NCBI GenBank assembly: GCA_002205965.3
Contig: NADL03000675.1
Coordinates: 186,001-250,000 of the forward strand
Direction of reading: 5' to 3'
Source of the DNA: Kappaphycus alvarezii
Taxonomy: Eukaryota; Rhodophyta; Florideophyceae; Gigartinales; Solieriaceae
Length of the DNA stretch: 64,000 nucleotides
A program made the position numbers and the translations under genes. The notes below the pieces were generated by a model that saw only the letters and a list, made by a program, of their open reading frames with translations, was not told where the DNA came from and did not search any database. The stretch's first letter is position 1. The number at the start of each line of letters is the position of its first letter. Shown here in pieces: positions 1 to 11,863 of this stretch.

Positions 1-591
1 TAGTCCAGTAACACCGCTGGCGTTCTGTACTAGCCCGCATGGCGTGCCGCGGCGAGAACCAACATCCCCTCCTGGTATTTGTCGCCCAAGAAAGCTCATG
101 AGAAAGTCGTAATCCCTGGCATAATTCTGCACTGCTACTACCCCGACCGGCCCCCTCAAAAATTATGCTACAGACCCCCGCTAGTAGACACTATCTAGTC
201 AACGAAATACGGTAACAGAAAGCATTGGAAAGGCGCATTTACAGTAAAAGACTGTAACCGCGGAGTCAGCCTGCTCAACTTACGTAGAGCATAAAGAATT
301 CATTTTGTAATTCAAAATATCAGAAATTATCCAACACAGCTGGCTCTTAAATCTCCGAGTGGCATTTTGATTGGTAGGGTTTGTTTGAAGACAAGCCTGC
401 AATTTCAGATGCATTTGAGGCTCAAGTCTTAAGCTCTTCCATTCCTCGAATTGCTTGCTAAACGTTTATTGATATTCATTAGTGGGTCGCCCGGTATATA
501 GCACGGTTTTTGACCACTTCGCCGCAGGCTGCGTGAACTCTTTGTCAACAAACTCGCCGCTCCTCCAGAATTTTCTCCTACGATCCTAGTC
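1..591. other. Intergenic region upstream of phycoerythrin gamma
   Basis: I see no gene in this stretch. Open frames on either strand are short and have no recognisable protein character. The right end lies directly before the proposed start of the phycoerythrin gamma gene, so its promoter should be here, but I could not identify a clear TATA box or other element. Confidence 0.4.
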
Positions 592-1427
592 ATGTACGCT
601 TTTGCACCGTCTACGTTTCTGGGCGCTCCTTCAACACGGCTCACATCGTCCTTCACCGAGGGACGCGCGATTTGCGTGCGTCCTTCGAAAACACCCAGCC
701 CACGATGGTCCTCCGTATCTCTGTTACTAAGAGGCCAGTCGGAATTGATGCTTCTTTTGGGGGTGTCGGTGTTATACTTGATAAGGCCGATAGCTACATG
801 GCTGACACTATCCGCCGTCAATACAAGAAAATGGGCAACCCTAGGGGTGTGTATGGTGTACAGTGCACGGAAGGTGGCGTCAAATTCTCTGCTGAGGTAG
901 CTCGCGTTCGCGCCTTGAACGCGAACTATCGCCAATTGTTGCGCTCTCCATCCAAGAAATATTCAGATTTGTACGAGAACCGCCGGGCCGCTATAGCCGC
1001 CTCCGGTAACTGCCACCATGAAGAAAAGCAGTTTTGCTCTTTCCCCAAATCGACTGCGGCTTACAATCTCGGGAAAAGTGAGGCCGCTGGTACCTGCATC
1101 CGTTACGCTACTCCGGAGACGCTCGAGGAGACTGCCATGTTGCGATACATGGATATCCAACAGAACAATGCAGCCAATCCTTCTGGTGTGTATAACATGT
1201 CTTGCAACGAAGGAGCTGCGAAGGGTCAAGCCGAGGATGTCCGTATCGCCGCTCTAAATGCGGCGTATCGTAACGCCCAGAAGCCCATTGGCCAGCTTCT
1301 GCAAGAAAAGTTCAACCAGCGCAAACAGGGGTACGCGTTTGCTAATGGTTGTAATTATGAGGAAGGGCTAATCAGTGATTACCCGGCGATTGGCGCTGCG
1401 TTCCGCTCCAAAACTTACGGCTTCTAG
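592..1427 (+). CDS. R-phycoerythrin gamma subunit (phycobilisome rod linker), plastid-targeted
   Basis: This is the chromophore-bearing linker that sits inside red algal phycoerythrin hexamers in the phycobilisome, facing the plastid stroma. The body, from Met at 705 to the stop at 1427, has the family's internal duplication: NPRGVYGVQCTEGG matches NPSGVYNMSCNEGA, each followed by a VR.AALN..YR-like helix. Cysteine codons at 864, 1011, 1095, 1203 and 1350 are candidate bilin attachment sites; a further Cys is at 1035. The N-terminal MYAFAPSTFLGAP, starting at 592 in another frame, looks like a red algal transit peptide and is rich in Ser, Thr and Arg. The two frames join if one base is added, most simply in the AAAA run at 688-691. 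I therefore chose 592 as the start. A sequence undercall is more likely than a dead gene, because the body is fully open. Confidence 0.85.
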
Positions 1428-1429
1428 GA

Positions 1430-2290
1430 AGTGACAGTTGGACGGATGCGTGATTTTGTCATGTGAACGTCATCGTGTGCCCTCACCTTGTTAGATGATG
1501 AATTAAGCAAAGTCGAGGGAAGTTTTAGATGTCGAGCTAAACATTTTCATGGGAGAGCGAGGAAAACTTGTAGGGTTTGTGTCCGAAGTACAGTCCGGTT
1601 CTGCGTAGAGACTATTCCGATTTGTGTACGTGTGCCTGAATTCACCATGATAAAGGCTTCTCTCTTCCCTCCCTGCATTGGTAGTGATGAGTTTAGACGA
1701 AAGAGGTGGGCATGGAAGTTCTTCGTTCTCGTGTTGACCAAATTCCTCTCCATGACTAGCGGCGAATGATTTTTCAACCCAAATCTGCCCGCTCAATTAC
1801 CAGAATAATTTTAGGCTTCCCGCTGTGCCGCACAGTACAACGGGCGTATTTGACACGTTTTGTCGTAAGCTACTGTACGACCTCACCAGTCCCGAATGAC
1901 CAACGTGAAATTAGTGCGACTCTATCCCTACGCAGCTCATCCCATGACAAATACCTCACAGTGAGCATCTATATTTGAGAGCAAGGAGGGCCCTTAACAA
2001 GAAGATTAATCTCTAGCATGCTTTTATTCCCTAACTGCGCACCCTCGCTGGAGGACGACCCGCAATTTCAGCCTTGTCAATGTAGGCAATATGTGTTTTA
2101 CCAGAAATTTACGTACTGTAGGTGCTGCGGGCAATGTCATAGATGACCCTACAGAAGTAACAGATAAGCGAACCTCTGACAAATAAGGTTGGGTAGGGTG
2201 GCTAAACTGTGCATGTTTTGGGCTCGATATCATGCTGCGGACGTGGACTATGTGGCATTACTTAGCTGCTAACGGAGATGAGTGAATCCT
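1430..2290. other. Intergenic, no gene recognised
   Basis: This is the 3' flank of the phycoerythrin gamma gene followed by non-coding DNA. The short open frames on both strands lack coherent protein signatures. Confidence 0.35.
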
Positions 2291-2302
2291 CCCTTCGAGT
2301 GT

Positions 2303-2457
2303 CCACTGCGAGTGGCGTCAGCGGCTGCGTATTCGTCGATTACCTTGGAGTTCGTCGCAAGCAGTGAACCTTCCAGGTCGAAACCTGGTCGCTTAAACTG
2401 TCATCCTAATCTCGATGGTCCTGGCACCGCTTCGCCGGGACGGTCAAGATTAGGATG
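2303..2457 (+). ncRNA. Candidate structured RNA: three successive hairpins
   Basis: Three hairpins follow one another. The first is CCACT/AGTGG at 2303-2315 with loop GCG. The second is a perfect 6-bp stem CCAGGT/ACCTGG at 2373-2388 with loop CGAA. The third is a long stem at 2402-2457. Its base, CATCCTAATCT (2402-2412), pairs fully with AGATTAGGATG (2447-2457). Its upper part continues for about 12 more pairs, with two mismatches, two T-G oppositions and a loop near ACCGCTTC. The T-G positions would be wobble pairs only in a plus-strand RNA. No known RNA family was recognised, and chance or a transposon end remains possible. Confidence 0.25.
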
Positions 2458-2574
2458 CAAATGGCCGACACTTTGCGAGCAAGCTCTAGATTCTTACGTT
2501 GTTCCGCTGCATTAACAACACCGCCCGCCCTGCGTGCTGCTATGCACATAACGCTATCTTGGAGTGGTTGCAAG

Positions 2575-2690
2575 CACCGGGAGTTTTTCAGCCTTTTTTT
2601 TTCTCGGCTTACTGAGAATTCACTGAAAGAATTTTCATCAGACCCCTTCGCTGGTGCAGGATTGGTAACGCCTTAGCAGACCCATTTACA
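2575..2690 (-). repeat. Dispersed repeat family R1, copy 1
   Basis: This segment shares an ordered set of words with segments at about 6115-6240 and, in reverse complement, 47690-47850. The shared words include GGGAGTTTTTCAGCC, a TTCTCGGCTT-like block, a GAATTTTC block and a CGCTGGTG-like block. This is the most diverged of the three copies. The minus strand reads a peptide resembling KRTEEN...EISASRENN...LKNSRC of the 47.7-kb copy, so the repeat may descend from the coding part of a transposon. Confidence 0.5.
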
Positions 2691-2699
2691 TTTTTCAAC

Positions 2700-3170
2700 A
2701 TCCCAATTTCTCTCTTGGAATGGCGATGTTACACTGACGTCGTGCGCCACCGGGAGAGGCGGCGAGGTGTTAGTGGCGGCAGACCTCGGGTGCGCTAGGA
2801 TGTCAGCAAATTGCACGTCCAGTCCGAGAAGTAAGAGGAAAATGTGGGGTCAGTAGATACTGAACGCATTAAACTTCTTCCTGTGATTTAGTAATTGAAA
2901 AATATGGTCGGTTGGAAAGAAAGTGCTTCACTCAGTGGGTCGATCCTGAAAACCTAATTTGCGCTATGCACTCAAATTTCATTTTAGGGCAATTGACGAC
3001 CTTACCCCGTCAGGAAACGGTTCTGATAAAAAATAAAACAAAATATCAAAAAGGGTGAAATCAGAGGGTCAGTATGAGCGTCAGTATGATTACACCCCAC
3101 AGGATTAGAGAGGCATCCATTTTCGCCACCAAACCCAACATCTCTACGCTGAACAACGACCTGCTCCCCA
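2700..3170. other. Intergenic with a repeat related to 37045-37170
   Basis: Positions about 2705-2830 resemble 37045-37170: both carry TTGGAATGGCGA, then GTGCGCCA..GGGAGAGG and a TGTC.GCA block in the same order. This looks like an old dispersed repeat. No gene is recognisable in the rest of the stretch. Confidence 0.3.
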
Positions 3171-3299
3171 AGCGCCCATGCCAAACCGCCTCACTATCCT
3201 CCTCACGATGCTGTTGCATCGCCACCACCAAGTGAAGACCAATGAGATATCCTTCAGGAAGTCTTTGACAGTTAATGCAAGAGGACGTCGAGATCGACG

Positions 3300-4361
3300 A
3301 GTCACAAGAAGTGCCTTGTTAAGCCCTTCAATGGCTCCGATTCTCGGCCTTTTTAGCTCTTTATGCGATCAATCGCTTATTACCGTCACGGGAATAGATC
3401 CCGCAACTTTTACCTACGTTCTCGACAAATTTGAGCCACTGTATAATTACTACTCGCCATAATCCGAAGACATAACTATCAGGATAGTGCCGCGACGAGC
3501 TAAGCGACCGATGAGGCCGAGATCGCTTGATGCAACACAATGCTTGGGCCTCGACTTAAAATAGTACCACACAAGGGGTGGATTGTGGATTCTATGCATG
3601 ATATTTGGAGTAACAAGCTCGGTATGCTCCTAATTTATGCGGTTTGGAAGACGAATCCTTTTACGTGTTTTATCTACAGATGACTACGCAAAAATTAGGA
3701 TGCCGACAGCACAATAAATTGAAGCATACAAACATGTTTTCAATGAAAAATAACACACTTTAGACAACGTTTATGCCGTCACAGACGGGCTAGAGCTTTA
3801 TTTACAGCAGTTAGGGGACTGTATTATACAAAATATGTTCTACAACGGATGGACACATGACCATTATGTAGGGAATGTTTTAGTGTTTGCCCCAAGCGGA
3901 GTAATCATTGCCTGTGCCATGAACGCCCCGGGAAGCATGCACGACTCACAAATTGCTGATTTGGGTGGGGTTTATGAAAAACTTTATTCGTGCTACAATG
4001 AACATGGAGGCAAGGTGGTTGTCGACTCCGCTTTTGCAAAAGGTGCGTATCCTTTTATGATTAAGTCAGCGCAAGACGAGACAAGGACCAAGCAGCTACA
4101 GATGTAATAAGATTAAGGAAGGCTACTTCAGCTCGTCAGGCCTCAGAGTGGGGAATGAGGGCGTTCCAAGGGACATTCGCTCGTATGAAAGCCAGGTTTA
4201 AGTACGAAGAGAACGGGGAAAGGAAATTGGTTTTACTTTGTGGAGCGCATTTATTCAATCTCAGGTCAAACATGGTGGGAATCAATCAAATAACCTCCTC
4301 GTACATGCCACATCTTGGCGTCGAGGCAAATAACTTCTTACTGGGATCCTTCCATATCTAA
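3300..4361 (+). pseudogene. PIF/Harbinger-type transposase (DDE_Tnp_4-like), decayed
   Basis: This is a cut-and-paste DNA transposon transposase. Segments in order are: an N-terminal helical block ending VTGIDPATFTYVLDKFEPLY near 3395-3455; a block with VYAVTDGLEL near 3770, which supplies the first catalytic Asp; then NGWTHDHYVGNVLVFAP and MNAPGSMHDSQIAD from 3841; VVVDSAFAKG near 4020, the second Asp region; and a C-terminal block, RAFQGTFARMKARFKYEENG then INQITSSYMPHLGVEANNF, to 4361. The same block order is known in Harbinger-type transposases of oomycetes and other protists. Reading is broken by several in-frame stops between about 3460 and 3830 and by a frame change near 4105, so no active enzyme is expected. 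Confidence 0.75.
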
Positions 4362-4635
4362 AGGGTAGAGTCTAGTTTTGTCCAGTTTTTACACCTCCCA
4401 CCCCATTTGGAGGAGGGGCAGCTCCTTTAACCGTGAAGAGCATCATAATTTCCATAAATTGTTGATGGAGGTGGCTATCCTCCTCCCGACGGCTCCGTTC
4501 CTCTCTTCTCTCCCCTTAACGCCGTGCTGCATCTTCTTCCCTACGTTGCTGATCCTGTAAGATCATCAATTTAATCATAGAATGGAAGCTGTCATCCTCG
4601 CCATGGCGGCGCGGAAGTCTCTTAATTACCAACGG

Positions 4636-5288
4636 CTACTTACCAACGGTCTTGGAGATGGGTTTTCTTTCGGGAGGGGGCAATATCTCCTCTTGGTCGA
4701 CATCGTTGTTTAATTCAATGCTTACCTGAGCTTCGCCTTGTTTATCTGATGAATTTACACCCCTTCTTCCCTCCGGCAATAATTCCTCGGCAACCCCTTC
4801 AGTCTCTGCTCCGTCGCCAAGATCTGCACGTTCATTCATGGGATAGCGCAGGTATTTTGCACATTTTACATCTTGGGGTATCCTCGGATCACCCGTTGGC
4901 ATTTTTCTTCTATGCAGTGTGGCAAATTTTCTCTTCAGGCTATCAACAGTTCTTCTCTCATTCGGAAAAGTCGCTATATGCTGCTGCTGCACCACATCCC
5001 ATTCCTCTTTGCAAAGGGGAATGTACGCTTCGATTACATTAAAAAGGAAGTCAACCTCTCTTTGGCTGAATCTAGATCCTCTCGTTGGCAATCCGCTGAC
5101 TGTATTGCGTGCTCCAGTATTTTTGTTATCTCCGGTACCGGAGGGAAGCTTTGGGAATCCGGTCCTCCAAAGCCGTAGTTTTTACGAACCATTCGGTTGT
5201 TTTGGGGTACGGCATTCTCCGGTGGAGGTGATGTCCTATTTGTAACCGGCTGGAAGGGGTACTGCGTAATCGGGTGGGAGGAAAACAT
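4636..5288 (-). pseudogene. Myb/SANT-like DNA-binding partner gene of the Harbinger element
   Basis: This gene runs toward the transposase (convergent). After a Pro/Asn-rich N-terminus it reads GSRFSQREVDFLFNVIEAYI, then an EEWDVV block, DSLKRKF, and KMPTGDPRIPQDVKCAKYL, followed by an acidic tail. This is the helix pattern of the Myb/SANT-like proteins that accompany PIF/Harbinger transposases; they are thought to bind element ends and help bring the transposase to them. There is a frame change between about 5034 and 5091. The 3' end near 4636 is taken from the stop codon. The family call is from pattern memory, not a search. Confidence 0.65.
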
Positions 5289-5299
5289 GCCTTGACCCA

Positions 5300-5640
5300 G
5301 GTGCTTTGGGCGGTCCTGAGGAGAGTAGGCGGAAGCGACTCTTGTAGGCTACGGTGGTTTGGAGGCGTGGCGGCGGACAGCTAGTTTGGGCGGGGGGCGG
5401 GAGAGGTTGGAAATGCGGTGAGAGGTTGAAGATATGTTGGGAGGAGCACCAGAGTGAGAGGGAAGTTGAGTGGAGGTTGAGTGGTGTTGGGGTGAGGGGG
5501 AGGTGACGGGAACTTTGTGGGAGTCGGGGAGTTGAGGCTATGTTGTGGGGAGCGGTAGGAGGTTAGGGGAGATGAGAGGCCGTAAAGAGATGATAGGGAC
5601 TGTACTATGGAGGGACGGAGACCGAAGGTGAATAAAGTGT
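5300..5640. repeat. G/purine-rich low-complexity tract
   Basis: The plus strand is dominated by G and A, with repeated GGAGGTTGAG, GAGAGG and GGGG words. It has no protein-like frame. In texture it resembles the plus strand of the 21-26 kb region, so it may be a remnant of a similar element. Confidence 0.35.
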
Positions 5641-6110
5641 GAGGGAAGCCTGGTGATTGGGCAGGTCCAGGGAGGGTTGCAATCCGGTTCGAATGTTTTC
5701 ATTATGGCTCTAAACGAGCTTTCCGGTGAATTTTGTGAAATACAAAGTCAAGGACACAACTCCACTGACGGGGGAGAGATGCTGGCCAGTTCTCAAGATT
5801 TGGTACAGGTTTTATGTATCAAAAATGGCAATTTACTCCTATTCTTTTTGCTATTTGTTTTTTCAGGAACAGCCCAATATTGGAGGTCGATTCGTGAGGC
5901 CTTGGAAAGTACTGTACAGTACTGTACTTTACATCGATCACCGTATTTAGATTACCCTAATCTGATTCTGAATATCGATTGGTTTTTTAGGTTACTTTAG
6001 TGTGTGGGAGATGTGGTCGGTTGTACTTTATTATGCATTATCTACGCCGGTGAGAGTGCGTTGTACTGTAGAGTACCGTTCAATATGGAAATTGGACAAA
6101 GTTTAGCGCA
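5640..6110. other. Intergenic with GTACTGTAC palindromic repeat
   Basis: Positions 5909-5927 are GTACTGTAC, A, GTACTGTAC, a short palindromic repeat that recurs elsewhere in the window (near 30855, 36645, 41663 and 47830). The segment 5985-6030 resembles 47520-47560, sharing AGATGTGGTCGGTT with similar flanks. No gene was recognised. Confidence 0.35.
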
Positions 6111-6114
6111 TTGC

Positions 6115-6240
6115 TTACACCAGGAGTTTTTCAGCCAATTGTTTTCTCCGCTTGCCGAGATTTCATTGGGGGAATTTTCTTTCGTCCTCTTTGCTGGAGT
6201 AAGCATCGGTTAAGCCCTTGCCAGGTTTTGTTTGCAAAAC
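6115..6240 (-). repeat. Dispersed repeat family R1, copy 2
   Basis: This copy is closely related to the reverse complement of 47690-47850 and more distantly to 2575-2690. Both strands are open across the shared block. The minus strand reads a peptide like TPAKRTKENSPNEISASGENN. It lies just downstream of a segment (5985-6030) that is also shared with the 47.5-kb locus, although there the order and orientation differ. Confidence 0.5.
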
Positions 6241-6249
6241 AGGACCACT

Positions 6250-7090
6250 TACCTCTTTAAATAAAGGTTCGAGTACCTAGTTAATTCTGAACATGCAGAA
6301 AAAACATTAGTTAAAAATATTTGAATCCCGTAGCAAAGGTAGGTTGAACTTCTATTGAAAAAGGAACCCCCAACAATGGATCAACGTAGGCCATAACATT
6401 GGAGTTATGGTTCAGATTTATCTTGGGCCAATCCAGTTGGTTGGTAGATCTTCACGAGTTTTAAAGCACGAAAGTGTGCGGAGACTATTCAGAGATCAAC
6501 TACGCGGGCAGGCAACAGGAAACAACCTGTCGCGCCGGCATCACTTGGAGGCTAAAGGCAAAGCGGGTAACGAAGTCGCGAAGTTCCTGCTGAGAGGAGG
6601 AACCACTACGGGAAGCAGCGAAGTAAGCGAGGCGTCGGAAGAATTCCAGTCCTTGTCGCTCAAGGCGCTTCCAATGCAAATTGAAGTTTTATTTTTTCCG
6701 CCCATCGAATGTGACGTCACCGTGACGTCCCCACTTAAGCAGTACTCACTCACGAAAGAGACGCAAGTCGTTGGTGGGGCTGCCACACTCACGCGCCACC
6801 ACAAGGTCTTAGCCCTACAAGAAACTCTATCAAGGCGCCTGATGATCCCATCCAAGCCCTCCCGCGACCCGGGTTTCCGATTCCAGCCCCTGATTTTTCA
6901 TTCCCTCTGCGCCCCTTCTCTGGAGACTGTGTTACCAGTGTTGTCAGGAAATAACACACCTTAGACGCTACTATTCGCACGTGCATCTACCAGCGTGTCA
7001 TTTGCGCCTTGTGGTTGTCGGTGACTACAGGCATCATATCATGAGCCCCACTGTCCGTGATCGATTTGGTCTATCCAGTTGGCTCTTCTC
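6250..7090. other. No recognised gene; flank of a retroelement insertion
   Basis: A 185-codon open frame at 6407-6964 (+) has no recognisable domain and is paralleled by long frames on the other strand, so I do not call it a gene. Two near-adjacent TGACGTC words at about 6711-6729 form a CRE-like cluster, possibly by chance. The stretch ends at the TGAAT copy that flanks the Ty3 element. Confidence 0.3.
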
Positions 7091-7095
7091 TGAAT

Positions 7096-7424
7096 TGCAT
7101 CAAACTGATACTCAGCCGCCTGGCCGGGCTTGGATGTAAGGGGCGATTTTGATACTGTACGGGGCGATTTGGTGGAAAATTGCTTCCAGGGCAGGGGTAT
7201 TAGCCTTGCAAACGTGCACGACAAGTGCCGTTTCTGGGCTGTACGGGCCCTTTTTTGGCTTCCCGCCAATTATTAGCGGTTGCAACGACCAGGGGCCCTA
7301 GTTTTAATTAGAATTATACATGTAAGTCTGTCAGTACGGACTTAACTTCTTAAAATGGCATCGCTGGAGGGGTCCCCGCCGTCGACGGTTGACCCCCATC
7401 ACCTTCACGACTACAATTCTTGCA
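7096..7424 (+). repeat. 5' LTR of the Ty3 chromovirus
   Basis: This LTR of about 329 bp begins TGCAT and ends TTGCA; the 3' copy begins TGCAA, giving the expected short inverted termini. It is about 9% diverged from the 3' copy. Confidence 0.9.
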
Positions 7425-10400
7425 TTGTAAGCATCGCGTTTTTGCGCCGATCTGTGACTTTTCAGCAATCTCTCTTCTCTGTTGTTTTGATATGGCCAGT
7501 ATAGAGGAGATCAAACTGAAGCCGAACAAGTCCGAGCCATATGGTAGCAAGCGGGAGTTTCTCACGGTGAGCACCTGGCTTTACAAGATGGAGCAATTCT
7601 TGACTTTGACACAGCGTTGCAATCCTTCTTCTCCATTGTCTGATGCAAATCGCATAATGTATTCTTCGTCTTTCCTGACTGGTACGGCTGCCGTTTGGTG
7701 GTACACAATGGTCCAGAGCATTCGTACCCCTGGCACCTGGGATGATTTTAAGAATACAGTTACCGAAAAGTCCGTTTCACAGGTTCATGTTCGTCGGGCA
7801 AGAGACAAGCTTCGAAGGCTCAAACAAACAAGCTCCTTGTGGAAGTATCTTGCTGAGTTTCGGAACATTGTGTTGACCATACCAGACGTGACTGGTGAAG
7901 AGAAGTGGGATAAGTTCTGTTCAAGTTTAAAGTCCGAAGTTCGGATTGAAGTGTCGAAGTCGGCATTGAAGAGCTTTGAGGATGCAGCTCGAACTGCACT
8001 TCGTGCGGACAGCGCTTTTTTTTTGCTGCCAGAGGCCTGGGTGAGCCGCCGAAGAGCGGATGTGCAGGTTCCCATGAGGAGGCACCGACACCCAAATAGG
8101 TAACGTGGAAACACGGCGCCAACGATTTACAAAGGATGAGATGATGGACCTTCGTAACAATGCCTGCGTCAAATATCACAAGGTCGGTTGCTGGCCCTGA
8201 AAATGTGGGAAGTATGGTCAAGATGCCTCTTTTTCGAACACTACGACTACATTTGAAGAGCCAGCCGACGAGAATGGCGCAGACGAGGAGGAAAACTAAG
8301 AGGTTCTTCTAAAATAAAGGAATACGCTCCGGGAGGAACTTTATCATGTGAGTGTGAATGTGAGAGCCGTACTCCGAAGAAACCCGATACTGATGACTCT
8401 ATACCAGTTGAGGCGCTCATTGTTTTCGACGATCAATTGCAAGGGCATTCTGTTACTGTGCTTAGGGACAACGGCTGCAATAAGAATGTAGTGTCGGAGG
8501 ATTTTGTGCGGAAGCATTCGAAGTCTTTCAAGGTGGAACCGACGTCAATGGCTGTGATGCACTCAAAGCGCGAATCAGTTGAAACCGCACTTGAATTACT
8601 AATCGACGCCGAGCTACAAATCGGGTCACACGTTTATAGATCGAATTGGGCCGTCGCGGGTTGTCGGCACGATATTTTGCTTGGTATGCCTTGGCATAAG
8701 GAGAAAAAACCCCAAACCGACTACACCATCCCTGAAGTAACTGTGGGTGACTTGGTCTTACCCGCCACTGTGGAACCCAGCTATAAGAATAATTGCAGGG
8801 TAAACAATCTGGGAGTGAATATGTTCCATAGTTTACTGCGGAAGAATGGCGCGAGAGAGGATTTAGAGCTTTTTAAACTTTTTCCCCTACCCATTTTTGG
8901 AGGAATGACGGAAAAGAAAGTTTGCTAATCTCAAACCGAAGCTGAAGGAAGTATTAGTAAGATGTGCAGGGGTATTCAGGAATGAGATTGCGGAAGGCCT
9001 TACTCCGTCTCGTGATGTGGACTATGCCATGGAGACGGATCCAACAGCAAAACCTCCCCTGCAGCCCTTGTACCAGCTATCTTCCGTCGAATTAATTACA
9101 GTGAAGCAGTATGTCGTCGAATTACTGAAGAAGGGAAAGATTCGTCGCAGAAAGTCACTTTTTTGGGCATCACTCTTCTTTGTGAAAGACAAGAGCGGGC
9201 TGAGGGCTGTCGTAGACTATCGAGCCTTGAATTGCATTACGAAACGGAACAATTCCCCGCTGCCCAGATCAGATGAGATGTTAGATCGACTCGGAGAAGC
9301 GAAGTTTTTTTCCAAACTCGATCTCAAAACAGGGTTCCATCAAATTCGCGTCAGACCCGAAGAAATTGAAAAAACTGCCTTCAATACGAAGTATGGACAA
9401 CTTGAATATGTTTTCATGCTAATGGGCCTCTGTATTGCATCGGAAATATTTCAGTACTTGATGAATTGCATATTAAATAATTGTATTGGTGTGTTCGTTG
9501 TGTTTTACATCGATGACCTGCTAGTGCTCAGTAAGAAAGAGGAAGAGCATTTGATGCACCTCAAAACGGCACTTAGTCGGTTAAGAGACGAGAAACTGTA
9601 TTTATCTCCGACGAAATGTACTTTCATGAAACAGGAAACGGAATTTCATGGAATGATCATTGCAGAAGATGTAGTTCGTGTGAATCCCACAATGATCGAG
9701 GTTATTCGAATATGGCCCCGTCCAACCTCTCTGACTGAGCTTCGAGGTTTCATCGGGCTTCTACAATTTTTACGACGTTTCACCCGAGGGTTCCAAGGAT
9801 AGAAGCCCCACTTACGTCTCTTACGAACAAAGTAATGGGAATACACAAATGGGACGAAAATTGTGATACCGCGTTTGTGTCGCTGAAAGATATCATTTCT
9901 GCGGCCCCAGTACTGGTGCCCCCGAATTGGGAAAACCCGTTCCGGTGTCAGGTTGACGCCTCCTAGTTGGCAGTCGTTGGAAATCTAACGCAGTTGGATG
10001 CAAAAGGTCCGAAAGAGATGTGTCGTACTTTTCGCGGAAATTGTCACCGGCGGAGGAAAACTAAACTGCAAACGAGCGAGAGATATTGGGACTTGTTTAC
10101 TTCCTAAAGCCGTTTCGCTGTTATTTGGAAAAAAATTCATTTGAGGTGTTCACTGATAATCAAGTTCTGCAGTATTTCTTCACAAAGTCGAACTTGAGTA
10201 GAAAGGGGGCCCGTTGGCTCGATCTACTATCCCAGTTTAATATTTCGAAGGTGAATCTGAGACTAGAACGATTGGATGTTTTAGGAAAATGTTCTATATA
10301 GGACCCCGCAAATCATTAACGGGTCGAATCTTGAGTCGAGAAATACAGAAGTGAGTCGCGCAATCGTCACCAACGACTTTAGCCAGGATTATAGGAAGGA

Positions 10401-11863
10401 CCAGTTTTCGAGGAAGTTGTCTAGGCGATAGAGGGAGATCTTCCCACAGAAGACCTTTAACGAGAAAAAGTCGCACGAATTCTGGCTTTGTTTGAATGGG
10501 ATAATGAACGGAGGCTTTACAAGCTCCTCGACGACGAGCTCGGGATGTTTTGTTTCTGGCTCATGATAACAGATTGACAGGACATTTTGGCTATTTGAAG
10601 ACCCTCTCTCGACTGGAAGGGTATCATTTGAGAAACAAGAAGCGCGATGTAAAGCGTTATGGTGATGGATGTCTCTCATGCCAACAACGGAAGGACAAAG
10701 CTGGGAAACGGTTAACCGAACAAAATCCTTTGGATGTTCCAGACCGACGCTGGGGATCTGTTGCGACAGACTTTACAGTAGACTTTCCAAAGACAAAACG
10801 AGGGCTCGATGCTATTACCACATGGGTGGATAGACTTTCTCGCAGGGTACACTTTCTGCCATGCCATACAACTGATACAGCAGAAGATGCTGCTGACGCT
10901 TTATTTTCCGAAATATTTAAGCATCAAGGTCTCCCCGATTCTATAGTGTCCGATCGAGATCCGAAGTTCACGTCGAAATTCTGGAATCATCTTATGCAAT
11001 TGTGCGCGGTGTCATTAAAAACGTCTACGAGTCATAGGCCTCAAACAGATGGAGAATCAGAAGTTATGAACCGAATGCTGGAAAAGTATTTGCGCTGCTA
11101 TTGATCTCTTCAACAAGACGACTGGTACAACCTTCTTCCGGCGGCAGTGTTCGCATACAATTACGCTTTTTCTTGAGATTTGGGAGCTTCTCCATTTGAA
11201 GTTGATTTGGGCTGGATGCCCCGGTCTCCTTTATATCTTCTGACTCCGAAAGAGACGGCCGTGGAATCAGTCAACGTGCTCAAGAAAATAATGAAGGCAA
11301 CCAAGGAAGATGCAACCTTCTCGCACGAAATCGCGAAGGCAAAGAAAAATGCCTACTCCGCAAAGAAATTTAGGCCGGCAAAATATGAAGTAGGAGAACA
11401 GGTATGGATTGACTGCGTTCCCTTTAAAGATGCAATTGCGAGGTTCAGCCATCAAATAAGCTTGGTGCGAAGCGTTCCGGACCATTTAAGTTTTTGGAAG
11501 TAACTGGGAAGAATGCAATGAGATTGGATTTACCTGCTTCGGCCAAGATTCACCCGGTTGTACATGCTTTTCACACGACCCCACACCAAGAGCGGCGTCC
11601 AGAGTCCTTACCTTCACCTTCTGGAGAGCTACTTTTCGAAGTCCAAGAGATATTGGCACACCGGAAACGTGGGAGAGGATACCAATGGCTCACGATTTTG
11701 AAAGGGACACCTCGATATGAACCGAAATGGAAACCCCCGAATAACTTTATTGATGAAGATGGCACTGTAACGAAGGCTTTCCTCGATTACATTACAGTTC
11801 ACGGATTCATTCCATATTTACAGTAGTTGACGTGGGCGTCAACTCTGTACGGGGGAGGTATAG

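Noticed and set aside
429-935. 168-codon minus-strand frame over the phycoerythrin gamma gene
   Set aside because: It lies opposite a well-supported coding frame and has no domain-like pattern; it is a shadow.
2575-6240. R1 repeats at 2575 and 6115 as terminal repeats of the first Harbinger element
   Set aside because: Both copies are in the same orientation, whereas Harbinger termini are inverted, and a third copy occurs at 47.7 kb beside a different element.
6261-6285. GGTTCGAGTACC as a tRNA T-arm
   Set aside because: No acceptor, D or anticodon arms can be formed around it.
6711-6729. Two TGACGTC words as a CREB/bZIP promoter
   Set aside because: No gene start is supported nearby, and two overlapping palindromic words can arise by chance.
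6407-6964. 185-codon plus-strand frame
   Set aside because: It has no recognisable motif, unusual composition, and competing long frames on the other strand.
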